Under the pieces are notes generated by a model. That model was not told the DNA's origin. It did not search any database and saw only the letters and a list, made by a program, of their open reading frames with translations. Both the position numbers and the translations under genes were made by a program. Below, piece after piece: positions 1-7,853 of a stretch of DNA of 20,684 bases (the stretch's first letter is position 1; every line of letters begins with the position of its first letter). This DNA comes from QHXQ01 sp036389375 (GTDB taxonomy: Bacteria; Acidobacteriota; Blastocatellia; Pyrinomonadales; Pyrinomonadaceae): positions 1 through 20,684 of the forward strand of contig DASVQA010000056.1 of the NCBI GenBank assembly GCA_036389375.1, read 5' to 3'.

Positions 1-1
1 G

Positions 2-1444
2 TCCATTGATTCGTACCTACACGATCCGCTCTGTCAGGCTGTGCGCCAACTCGTTAATGCGGGTGTGGTCGTGGTCGCCGCCGCCGGCAACGAAGGCAAA
101 GACGGCGCGGGCCACGAGATTTACGGTCAGATTCACTCGCCCGGCAACGAGCCTTCGGTCATCACCGTCGGCGCGACCAACACCTTCGGTACGGCGACGC
201 GCGGAGATGATACCGTCACCACCTTTAGCTCGCGCGGCCCCACGCGCAGCTACTGGACTGATCAAAGCGGCGTGAAGCACTACGACAATATACTTAAACC
301 CGATCTGATCGCGCCGGGCAACAAGCTGATTGCCGCCGAAGCCCGCAACAATCGTCTGGTCATCAGCAATCCTACGCTCGATGCCGGCGTCAGCCTGCTC
401 TCCACGAATAAGTACATGTACCTGAGCGGCACTTCGATGGCGACGCCGGTCGTCTCAGGAGCCGTCGCGTTGATGTTACAGGCGAACCCGAACCTGACGC
501 CGAACCTCGTCAAGACGCTGCTGATGTACTCGGCGCAACCGCTCGCCGGCTTTAACCATTTCCAGCAGGGTGCAGGCGAGTTAAACGTGCAAGGCGCAGT
601 CCAGTTAGCCACGCTCGTCCGCACCGATCTTTCAGCCGCCACGCCGCTCGGCGCACCGCTTCTCTGCCCCACCTGTACCGTCCCGCTCCCGCGCTCCACA
701 ATCGCCGGTTACACCTTCACCTGGGCGCAGGGGATCATGCTCAATCATACTTACGCGACGGGCCGGAATTTGATCACCAACTATCAGAAGGCCTATGACC
801 TCGGCGTGATGCTCGGCGACGCCGCTATGCCGGGCGCGAATGGCGCGCTCGTCGTCAATGGCGTCATCCTCGGCGACGGCGTCATCCTCGGCGATAGTAT
901 TCTGACGAGCAACGGCATCACCATCAGCGAAGGCACGAGCGTCTGTTCAGTCGGCGTGCTGCTGGGCGACGGCGTGATCCTCGGCGACCGGACGCTCTTA
1001 GCCGACGGTGTCCTCCTCGGCGACGGCGTTCTTTTGGGTGACGGCGTGCTCCTCGGCGATGTGGTGCGACAGGCCGGCAACGCCCTGTTGCAGGGCGACG
1101 ACACGCCCGGCATGAGCGGCACGCTCGACGGCGAGCCGCCGAGTTTGGCCGCGCAAGCCGACTCTGCCACGCAGGTCACGCTGAGTTGGACTGACGACTT
1201 CTCGAACAACGTCAGCCTTGCGCTGGAACGCTCCACCAACGGCTCAAGCTTCACGCAGATCGCCACCGTCGGTTCGGCCTACAAGGTCTATACCAACATG
1301 GGCCTTGCGCCCAACACCAGATACTCCTATCGCGTGCGCGCTTTTAACGGCAGCAGCAACTCTGCTTACTCCCCGACAGTGAGCGTCACAACGCCTAAAC
1401 TGATCCCGACTCGCACGTCGTCCAGTCCGCGCCTTGTCCAGTAA
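2..1444 (+). CDS. S8 (subtilisin-family) serine protease, C-terminal part, with hexapeptide-repeat tract and fibronectin III domain
   Basis: The gene is cut by the left window edge; the open frame runs from base 2 without a start, so the catalytic Asp and His lie outside. The visible part holds the oxyanion-hole Asn in AAAGNEG (codon 89-91) and the catalytic Ser in SGTSMATP (codon 434-436), both diagnostic of family S8. After the protease core comes a tract of GV[MIL]LGD hexapeptides (about 804-1062), then a fibronectin type III-like domain (about 1135-1400) ending in VSVTTP. No sorting motif or membrane anchor follows before the TAA stop. Such proteases are normally exported and degrade extracellular protein; the accessory domains probably mediate surface or substrate attachment (inference). 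A GTG at 41 is in frame but lies inside the protease fold, so it is not the real start. Confidence 0.93.
   Translation, partial: SIDSYLHDPLCQAVRQLVNAGVVVVAAAGNEGKDGAGHEIYGQIHSPGNEPSVITVGATNTFGTATRGDDTVTTFSSRGPTRSYWTDQSGVKHYDNILKPDLIAPGNKLIAAEARNNRLVISNPTLDAGVSLLSTNKYMYLSGTSMATPVVSGAVALMLQANPNLTPNLVKTLLMYSAQPLAGFNHFQQGAGELNVQGAVQLATLVRTDLSAATPLGAPLLCPTCTVPLPRSTIAGYTFTWAQGIMLNHTYATGRNLITNYQKAYDLGVMLGDAAMPGANGALVVNGVILGDGVILGDSILTSNGITISEGTSVCSVGVLLGDGVILGDRTLLADGVLLGDGVLLGDGVLLGDVVRQAGNALLQGDDTPGMSGTLDGEPPSLAAQADSATQVTLSWTDDFSNNVSLALERSTNGSSFTQIATVGSAYKVYTNMGLAPNTRYSYRVRAFNGSSNSAYSPTVSVTTPKLIPTRTSSSPRLVQ
804..1062 (+). repeat. In-frame hexapeptide repeat tract (GV[MIL]LGD) within the S8 protease
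   Basis: Eight exact copies of G-V-[M/I/L]-L-G-D occur here, in runs of one, two, two and three, with degenerate units such as RTLLAD and less regular stretches between. The 18-bp DNA units are similar but differ at third positions, so the repetition is kept at protein level as well as DNA level. Read as L-G-D-G-V-[I/L], the unit fits the general hexapeptide consensus of left-handed beta-helices, [LIV]-[GAED]-X2-[STAV]-X. The Asp-Gly pairs could alternatively bind cations. Function is unknown. Confidence 0.85.
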
Positions 1445-1492
1445 GCAAGCCGAAACCTTCGTCGCCTCTGACACGCATATAGAGTTGTCTCC

Positions 1493-2404
1493 ATGCTGAA
1501 CAGCCAAGAAAATCCACTCACCCCGGCCAGCACGCTGCCCCGCGCGCTGCCTGCACCGGCCGCGCCGCCAGCGCAACTGCTCGCGGCCGGTGCTGAGGCT
1601 GAAGTGCTCGCCTTTCTCGCCGCGCGCCCCGTCCATACGGTCGCACTGGCGAGCGCGATTCGTGATCATGGACTTGTTAGCCCGCGCCATCGCGGTCACT
1701 TCTATTGTGTCCGCAACGAAGCCGGCCAACTCGAAGGCGTCGCCCTCATCGGTCACGCCACGCTCATCGAAGCGCAAACCGAACGCGCGCTTGCAGCCTT
1801 CGCCCATCTCGCGCGCAGCACGCCGCACACACACTTGATCATGGGCGAGCGCGCGCGCATCGCATGTTTCTGGCAACACTTCGCCACCACCGGCGCGAAC
1901 AGCCTGCGCTTCGCCGCCAGCGAGATATTGTTCACGCTCGATGCGCTGCCGTCGATAGATAAGTCAGACAGCGCGCTCAGGCAGGCCGATTTGGCTGACC
2001 TCGATCTGATCGTGCCCGTGCAGGCCGAACTTGCTTGGGCGGAGAGTGGCATCAATCCCCTGACCATAGACCCGGAAGGTTTTCGTGAACGCTGCGCGCG
2101 CCGCATCGAGCAGGGGCGGACGTGGGTGGTCGTTGAAGATGGCCGCTTGCTCTTCAAAGCAGAATTACAGGCCGTGACGCCCAAGGTGATCTATCTGGAA
2201 GGCATCTATGTGCATCCGCGCGCGCGCGGCGAGGGCTTCGGCGTCCGCTGCCTCGCGCAACTCTGTCACCACCTGCTTGAACAGACCGAGACGCTCTGCC
2301 TGTTGGTCAACGAACAGAACCGCCCGGCCCAGCACCTCTATCGCAAGGTCGGCTTCCGGCCACAAGGCTGCTACGACACGATCTTCCTCTCGCACGACAA
2401 CTAA
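1493..2404 (+). CDS. GNAT-family N-acetyltransferase with DUF4081-like N-terminal domain
   Basis: A 303-residue protein of two halves. Residues about 25-150 resemble the DUF4081-type domain found ahead of some GNAT domains (degenerate acetyltransferase fold, moderate confidence). Residues about 160-300 are a clear GNAT domain: motif A reads YVHPRARGEGFGVRCL with the acetyl-CoA pyrophosphate-binding R-G-x-G-x-G at 245-250, and motif B reads VNEQNRPAQHLYRKVGF (272-288). It would transfer an acetyl group from acetyl-CoA to an unidentified amine (protein, peptide or small molecule) in the cytoplasm. The ATG at 1493 has no strong ribosome binding site. It lies 48 nt after the protease stop, so read-through co-transcription is possible. 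A strong hairpin terminator follows directly. Confidence 0.88.
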   Translation: MLNSQENPLTPASTLPRALPAPAAPPAQLLAAGAEAEVLAFLAARPVHTVALASAIRDHGLVSPRHRGHFYCVRNEAGQLEGVALIGHATLIEAQTERALAAFAHLARSTPHTHLIMGERARIACFWQHFATTGANSLRFAASEILFTLDALPSIDKSDSALRQADLADLDLIVPVQAELAWAESGINPLTIDPEGFRERCARRIEQGRTWVVVEDGRLLFKAELQAVTPKVIYLEGIYVHPRARGEGFGVRCLAQLCHHLLEQTETLCLLVNEQNRPAQHLYRKVGFRPQGCYDTIFLSHDN

Positions 2405-2425
2405 CGACCAAGTAAGGCAAGACAG

Positions 2426-2460
2426 AAGCAGCCGCGCAAGATAATCTTGCGCGGCTGCTT
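2426..2460 (+). terminator. Hairpin terminator after the GNAT gene
   Basis: Perfect inverted repeat: 16-nt arms at 2426-2441 and 2445-2460 with loop TAA at 2442-2444. The stem is GC-rich in the middle, has AAG/CTT ends, and is followed by a weak T-containing tail. It begins 21 nt after the GNAT stop codon and separates that gene from exbD, fitting an intrinsic terminator. The poor T-run leaves open partial or factor-assisted termination. Confidence 0.8.
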
Positions 2461-2511
2461 CCGCTTTCATGGGCTGATTCTACCGACCGCCCGCTCGATC
2501 TACCTGCGTGG

Positions 2512-2539
2512 GGAACTTTGTCGCAGCGCCGGCGTCTAA
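2512..2539 (+). promoter_or_regulatory. ECF-sigma-type promoter upstream of exbD
   Basis: GGAACTT at 2512-2518 and CGTCTAA at 2533-2539, with 16 nt between GGAAC and CGTC. This matches the general -35 GGAAC / -10 CGTC pattern of extracytoplasmic-function sigma factors. It lies between the GNAT terminator and the exbD ribosome binding site, giving a predicted leader of about 30 nt. No sigma factor gene is in the window, so the cognate factor is unknown. Confidence 0.55.
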
Positions 2540-2575
2540 GCCCACCAGCTATCAACTCGGAGGACTGGAGCGCCC

Positions 2576-3046
2576 ATGCCACAAACCAACGCACGCAGCA
2601 AACCTGTCCCGCAGATCAACGTCACGCCCTTAATTGACGTACTACTCGTGCTGTTGATCATCTTCATGGTCATCACCCCGCTTCGGCCGACACGTTTTAA
2701 GGCGCTTGTCCCTGAACAGCCGCAGCCCGACCAGCGCGTCAATCCGAATCCGTGGACGCTCGTGGTGGCGCTGGACGCTCAACGTCGGCTCAAACTAAAT
2801 CAGGGCGAAGTGCTGGGCACGCCGGACGACATGAGCAAGTTGGCCGCCCGGCTCGCAGACGCCTTCCGCCAACGCGAGGAAGAGTTGCACGGCGCGCCCT
2901 TGCCCGCAGGCATCACGAGCGCGCGCACTGTCTTCATCAAAGCCCCGCGCTCGCTTCCTTACGGAGAAGTGGCGCGGGTTATTGACGGGCTGAAAGGCGC
3001 GGGCGCAAATCCCGTCGGCTTACAGATTGACGATCTTGAGCAATGA
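2576..3046 (+). CDS. exbD: ExbD/TolR-family proton-channel component
   Basis: A 156-residue protein of usual ExbD/TolR length. The short cytoplasmic N-terminus leads into PQINVTPLIDVLLVLLIIFM, the family signature; Asp21 at the start of the single membrane helix (about 20-36) corresponds to the proton-translocating Asp of ExbD. The rest (37-156) is the periplasmic domain. ExbD works with ExbB to turn proton-motive force into energy for an outer-membrane receptor system or Tol-Pal-like function, which implies a two-membrane cell. Start chosen at the ATG with CGGAGG and GGAG upstream (2558-2570). Unusually there is no exbB/tolQ or tonB next to it: a terminator precedes it and the next gene converges from the other strand. 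Confidence 0.9.
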   Translation: MPQTNARSKPVPQINVTPLIDVLLVLLIIFMVITPLRPTRFKALVPEQPQPDQRVNPNPWTLVVALDAQRRLKLNQGEVLGTPDDMSKLAARLADAFRQREEELHGAPLPAGITSARTVFIKAPRSLPYGEVARVIDGLKGAGANPVGLQIDDLEQ

Positions 3047-3124
3047 GAAATTCAGGCGCACCCATGCCGCGCGGGCTGCATCACAGGCTTGATGAGGAAA
3101 AATAAGAGTAAAACTAAGGGCAGT

Positions 3125-4597
3125 TCAGCGCGGGAGCGGCTGCGGCAGATTCGCCAGCGCATACGCCAGCACCGCCATCGCCGCCGCGTTTTCCGCTAAC
3201 TCGCGCGGCACGATCTTGTCGAACGTATCGGCCGGCGTGTGATGGTAATCGAAGTAGGTGCGCGTGTCCTGCCAGAGACCAAAGGACGGCACGCCGGCCG
3301 TTGCGAGCGGCGAGATGTCCGCCTCCGTGTCTTCGACTGACCGCATCAGCCCCGCGCCCTGACTCGCCAACACCTGCGAGACCTGCGCCAGCATGGCGAT
3401 AATTTCCGGCTTGCCCTTCACCTCGAAGCCGAGCGGGTGGCCCGCGCCGCGATCCGATTCAATCGCCGCGAAGTGGTTGCCTACTTCTCGTTCATGCACG
3501 CGCGCATAGGTGCGCCCGCCGACGAGGCCGTTCTCTTCGTTCATCCACGCGACGAACCGAATGGTGCGCCGGGGTCTGAGTTTCAACTGCTTGACGAGTT
3601 GCAGCGTCGCCATCGCCACGCCCACGCCGGCCGCGTCGTCAATCGCGCCCGTGCCCAAGTCCCACGAATCCAGATGCCCGGAAACGATAACGACCTGTTC
3701 GGGCTGTTCCGTGCCTTTCAGGTCGGCGACAACGTTGTAGCTCGGCGCATCGGGTAGCTGCTGCGGCGTCAGCGTCAGGCGCATACGCACCGCGCCCTGC
3801 CGGACGAGATAAGCGATCATGTCGGCGTCTTCGGCTGCGACGGCCGCCGCCGGGATGCGCGGCGCGTCCTGCGCGTAACGCGTCGAGCCGGTGTGCGGCA
3901 GCCGAAAACTTGCGCCGCCGACTGAGCGTATGAGCGCCGCCGCTGCGCCGAGCCGGGCCGCCGCGCTTGGCCCCGCGCCGCGATAAGCGACCGCCTGCCC
4001 GTAGGCGTCGCCGCCGAAACCCTGCTTGGCCATCTGATCGTCAAAGCGATAATTGAACAGCACGATGCGGCCCGCAACGCGCGCCCGACCGAGATTTTGC
4101 AACTCGTCGAAGTTGTTAACCACGACGACCTCTGCCGTCAGCCCCTGCGGCGGTGTGGCGACGCTGCCGCCGAGCGCCGTCAGCACCACCTTCTGCGGCA
4201 CGCCGACGGCTTGGCCCGGATACTGCACGAGCGCCGCCGTCTCTTCGCCGCGTACCCAGTGCGGCACGGACAGTTTTTCCAACTGCACTTCCAGACCGAG
4301 CTTGCGCATCTCAGCCGCGACGTATTCGACGGCCGCCTGCGCCTGCGCCGAGCCGGTCAGGCGCGGCCCGATGTTGTTCGTCAGATGCCCGACCTGCCGG
4401 TAAGCGTAATCCTCCGTGAGCGCCGCGCGTTGAATGATCTCCAACTGCCGCACCAACTGCGGGCTGAGCGGCGGCGGGGTCGCGGCTGCTTGCGGCGGCT
4501 GTGCGGCGACGGGGCAGACTGAGAGGAGCGATAACACGCACGCGGTCATACATGCCTGTGCGCTGCGCATGCGCGCTCGGTTTGAACTTTGCTTCAT
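3125..4597 (-). CDS. Secreted M28-family metallopeptidase (PA-domain aminopeptidase type)
   Basis: 490 residues with an N-terminal signal peptide (hydrophobic 14-30, likely cleavage after PVAA near 32). A protease-associated insert appears to span about 120-285, and the M28 catalytic domain covers about 286-485. The two-zinc ligand set is visible: H308 in SGHLDSWD, D320/D321 in GAIDDAAG, E354/E355 in NEENGLVGG (general base plus ligand), D382 in ESDRGAG, and H452/H453 in YHHTPADT. It should release N-terminal residues or cleave dipeptides outside the cytoplasm. It lies 75 nt downstream of the propeller/phosphatase gene on the same strand, so co-transcription is likely. The leader before ATG 4597 has no clear ribosome binding site. 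Its 3' end converges on exbD. Confidence 0.93.
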   Translation of the reverse strand: MKQSSNRARMRSAQACMTACVLSLLSVCPVAAQPPQAAATPPPLSPQLVRQLEIIQRAALTEDYAYRQVGHLTNNIGPRLTGSAQAQAAVEYVAAEMRKLGLEVQLEKLSVPHWVRGEETAALVQYPGQAVGVPQKVVLTALGGSVATPPQGLTAEVVVVNNFDELQNLGRARVAGRIVLFNYRFDDQMAKQGFGGDAYGQAVAYRGAGPSAAARLGAAAALIRSVGGASFRLPHTGSTRYAQDAPRIPAAAVAAEDADMIAYLVRQGAVRMRLTLTPQQLPDAPSYNVVADLKGTEQPEQVVIVSGHLDSWDLGTGAIDDAAGVGVAMATLQLVKQLKLRPRRTIRFVAWMNEENGLVGGRTYARVHEREVGNHFAAIESDRGAGHPLGFEVKGKPEIIAMLAQVSQVLASQGAGLMRSVEDTEADISPLATAGVPSFGLWQDTRTYFDYHHTPADTFDKIVPRELAENAAAMAVLAYALANLPQPLPR

Positions 4598-4672
4598 AAG
4601 TTAGTGCCTGTCTCGAATGATTATGCGTTGGTGCGCGAGTCAGTTTACGCCCGCCCGTCCACGCGCGCCAAA

Positions 4673-7600
4673 TTACCTGTCGTTGCCGGCCAGTGTGCCC
4701 CTGTGCGCCGCTTCATCCTCATCCTGCTCACCGCCCGGCGGCAGCAAAGCTTCGCAGACCGGCAGACTCACGGCCGCAGGCATCGGACACAACTCACCGC
4801 GCACCGAGAACCAGATGGCTTGATTGAGCACTTGCGCGTCCGCCTGATCGGCGTGGGCGAGGTTCTGCTCGGCGGTGCGGCGCATCCAGTAGGCTTCCTC
4901 ACGGTTGCGCGCCGGGGGTGTCATCAGATTATCGAGCGCGATGTCGGGCAGCGTGGCTTTGAACGGGCGTAGGTCTGCTTCGGCGCGGAAGATGTCAATG
5001 GGCGCGGCCGTGGCGTCGAGTTGGTTCATCGGCGGGAGGCCGAGCAGCAGTTCGATGGTGCGAATGAGGCTGACGGTGTTGTGGAACGTGTGGACGAGCG
5101 CGCCGGGGCGATTGTAGGCGCTGACGACGAGCGCGGGGCTGCGGTGTGCATCAACGTGGTCGGGGCCGTCCTGCGCGTCGTCTTCGACGATCAGGATGGC
5201 CGTGTCGCGCCAGTAAGGACTGGCCGAGACGGCTTCGACCAGCCGCCCAACCGCGTAGTCGTTGTCGGCGACGTAGAACTGCGCGGTCGGAAAGTTTGGA
5301 TTGATGCCTTCGGTATGGTCTTCAGGCAGGCGCATGATCGAGAGGCTCGGCAGGTGGTCGCCGCGCCCGGCCTGCAAATCCGCCACGAAGCCTTGAAACT
5401 CTTTCAGCCATTCGCCCATGCGCGACGTGCCGCGAAAGCGTGCATCGGCGTGCGCTGCGTTGATGAGCGGGTCTGCGTTCGTTTCCTTCGCCGCGCGGTA
5501 CGAGTCAACGGTCATCGCGTCGGGCGTGAGCATGTCGAAGTTGCGGAACGTCGGACTGTGATGCCCTTCGAGTGCGCGCTTGGTCGGGACGGCGAAGGCT
5601 GTGGGCGAGGTGTCGGGATAGGTGCGCCGCTTGTTGATGTTCACCGCGTTGACGAATGCTGCGGATTCCGTGCCGATGAACTCGCCGTAGTTGCGATAGG
5701 TCAGACCCGCTTTCGCCGCCGCGTCCCAAAGATAGAGCGTCTCCGGCTCGGCCGCGTCGCGCGCGCCGTGCAGGTAAGGCACGAAGCGGCGCACGAAGTT
5801 GGCTAAATCTTCCGTGCTCAGAGGCGTGGGCATGACGGGCGGCGCGTCCGTGCGCGGGCGATAGTCGGGCAGGCGGTTGAAGCCCTCAAAGTCGTAGGTG
5901 CGCCCACGCGCGGCGTAGTTCCAGCGAAACGCCTTGTCGGTATAGTCGGACGAGAAAGCGGCGGTTGACCAGTTGTGCCCGTCGGCGCTTGCTTCGGCGT
6001 TGGTGAAGAAGCGGTCGAGCAGGCCGAAGCGCAGAGCGAGGGCGCGTTGATTGGGCGTGACGTTCTGCGCGGGGCCGTCGGGCCGCCGCGCCGCTGCGCC
6101 TGCGCCGAAGATGGCGAGCGCCGGTGCGCCGTCGGCGCGTGAACCGTCGCCCGCGCGCTCCAAGTCGCCAAAGAGTTGATCATAAGTGCGATTCTCTTTG
6201 ATGACGTAGATGACGTGCTTGATGGGCGAGCGGTCGCTGAAGAGACGCGTGCGCGGCTGGTCGAGCAAGCCGTTGTTGCGCATGACCTGTTGCGTGTAGC
6301 GCGCGAGTTCGCGCTCGGCCGGTTCATCTACGACGCTGATGTTGCCTGAGACGATGGCCATGGAATACTCGCCGCCCTGCCCGCCCGCGCGCCCCGTGCC
6401 GGCCGGGAAACGGTCGTTCGGCGCATTCGGCACGCGCCCCGAATTGTTCACGACGAGCGAAGAGTTCTCAAAGCCTGTGCCTTTGCCGTTGCCGACAAAG
6501 AGCGTGCGCCCGACGAGCGCGACGGCCGATGCGTATTGCCCGGTCGGGATGTAACCGCGCACGCGGCTGCGCGCCGCCTCACGCTCGCGCTCAGCACGGT
6601 CGGCAAGCGCGACGACCGCGACCGAGTTGCTGTGCGCGTTGGCGACGTAGAGCGTGCGTCCGTCGGGACTGAGCGCCAAGCCTTCGGGGCTGTTGCCGAG
6701 CGGCACGCTCTCGCTCAAGCGCACGTTGATGCGCTCGATCTCGATATCGCGCCGCGTGTCTATGACCGAGACGCTATCGGCGTTTGAATTGGCGACGTAG
6801 AGCAGCGCGTGTGCTGCGTCCAGCAGCAGCTTGGTCGGATGCCGCGCGACCGGAACATATGAGACGCGCCGCCCGCGCCCACTGAGATCGACTATGGCCA
6901 CCGCCGCATCATTCCAACACGAGACGTAAGCCTTCGTGGGCAGCGCCGCCACGCCGTAAGGATAGATGAAATGCTCGCCCGACGTGCCGTCGCCGTGCTG
7001 GCCCGTGAGCGGGACGCGTTCGAGTTTTCGTTCGCCGCGCAAGTTTTGGATGAGGCCGAGACTGTCGCCGAGATTGTTGGCGATATAGAGCGTGTCGCCA
7101 TCGTCGCTGATGGCGAGGCCCGTCGGATAGACGAGCGCGTTGTTGGCATTGAGGCGCGGGCTGGGCGTCGCATCGGCGAAGCTGCTCACGTCAATGAAGG
7201 GCGCGGCCACTTTCGTATCAGGCCCGTTCGACGTGGGCGTGACGGGCGGGCGGGCTTCGGGCTGGAAGCGAAACAGCCAGATTTTATTCTCCACGCCGCC
7301 CGCGACGTAGAGCGTGTATGAGCCGTCCGCGTCGGCGCGCGGCGCAAAGACGACGCCGACGTTTGCGCTCTGCGGCGACGGGAAGTAGATGTTCTGCACG
7401 ACGACGGGCGCGGGCTGCGCGTTCAGATCAATGAGCGCGAGCGACTGTTGCCCTCTGTTCGTCGCCGCGTTGAACTGTATGCCGTGCCCGCTGTTGACGG
7501 CGACGAGGAAGCGACCGCCGCCGCCCGGCCCGCGCGCGTCGGGGCTGCGCACGAAGTCAACGGGCAGCGCGCCGACGGCCGGTTGCCACGTCGTCGCGTC

Positions 7601-7849
7601 CATCAGGAGCGCACCCGCCGGTGTGATGGGTCGCCCCTCGGACGCCGGTTGATTAGCGACCACCTGATCCGCCGCCGACGGGCGCAGGCTCAATGCCAGC
7701 GGCACGAGGCACAGGGCAAAGGGCAACAGCCGCAGCAGCGAGTTGCGCGCGCGCAACAGGTGTCCGTGTCCGACGCCGCTGGCGCGCTTGCCGGCCACCT
7801 GCGGCCGACTACTACCTACTCGCCGTCTGCTCTCTTTTTTCGCCTTCAT
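4673..7849 (-). CDS. Bifunctional YncE-type beta-propeller / phosphoesterase (alkaline phosphatase superfamily) protein
   Basis: About 1058 residues. A long basic N-terminus precedes a hydrophobic signal or anchor segment (about 36-60). The N-terminal half (about 110-515) carries YVTN/YncE-like blades, with repeated units such as GLAISDDGDTLYIANN and GLALSPDGRTLYVANA. The C-terminal half (about 540-960) is a phosphoesterase domain of the PF04185/phospholipase C type: HVIYVIKENRTYDQLFG (near 545-561), ASADGHNWSTAAFSSD, EDDAQDGPDHVDAHRSP. This fusion architecture is known from other bacteria; the substrate is not. An upstream in-frame TTG at 7864 would overlap the phosphofructokinase stop. I prefer ATG 7849, only 4 nt after that stop, which suggests translational coupling. 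Confidence 0.9.
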   Translation of the reverse strand: MKAKKESRRRVGSSRPQVAGKRASGVGHGHLLRARNSLLRLLPFALCLVPLALSLRPSAADQVVANQPASEGRPITPAGALLMDATTWQPAVGALPVDFVRSPDARGPGGGGRFLVAVNSGHGIQFNAATNRGQQSLALIDLNAQPAPVVVQNIYFPSPQSANVGVVFAPRADADGSYTLYVAGGVENKIWLFRFQPEARPPVTPTSNGPDTKVAAPFIDVSSFADATPSPRLNANNALVYPTGLAISDDGDTLYIANNLGDSLGLIQNLRGERKLERVPLTGQHGDGTSGEHFIYPYGVAALPTKAYVSCWNDAAVAIVDLSGRGRRVSYVPVARHPTKLLLDAAHALLYVANSNADSVSVIDTRRDIEIERINVRLSESVPLGNSPEGLALSPDGRTLYVANAHSNSVAVVALADRAEREREAARSRVRGYIPTGQYASAVALVGRTLFVGNGKGTGFENSSLVVNNSGRVPNAPNDRFPAGTGRAGGQGGEYSMAIVSGNISVVDEPAERELARYTQQVMRNNGLLDQPRTRLFSDRSPIKHVIYVIKENRTYDQLFGDLERAGDGSRADGAPALAIFGAGAAARRPDGPAQNVTPNQRALALRFGLLDRFFTNAEASADGHNWSTAAFSSDYTDKAFRWNYAARGRTYDFEGFNRLPDYRPRTDAPPVMPTPLSTEDLANFVRRFVPYLHGARDAAEPETLYLWDAAAKAGLTYRNYGEFIGTESAAFVNAVNINKRRTYPDTSPTAFAVPTKRALEGHHSPTFRNFDMLTPDAMTVDSYRAAKETNADPLINAAHADARFRGTSRMGEWLKEFQGFVADLQAGRGDHLPSLSIMRLPEDHTEGINPNFPTAQFYVADNDYAVGRLVEAVSASPYWRDTAILIVEDDAQDGPDHVDAHRSPALVVSAYNRPGALVHTFHNTVSLIRTIELLLGLPPMNQLDATAAPIDIFRAEADLRPFKATLPDIALDNLMTPPARNREEAYWMRRTAEQNLAHADQADAQVLNQAIWFSVRGELCPMPAAVSLPVCEALLPPGGEQDEDEAAHRGTLAGNDR

Positions 7850-7853
7850 CGTT

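Noticed and set aside
804..1062. RTX-type calcium-binding repeat
   Set aside because: RTX units are glycine-rich nonapeptides (GGxGxDxUx); here the unit is six residues with only one or two Gly.
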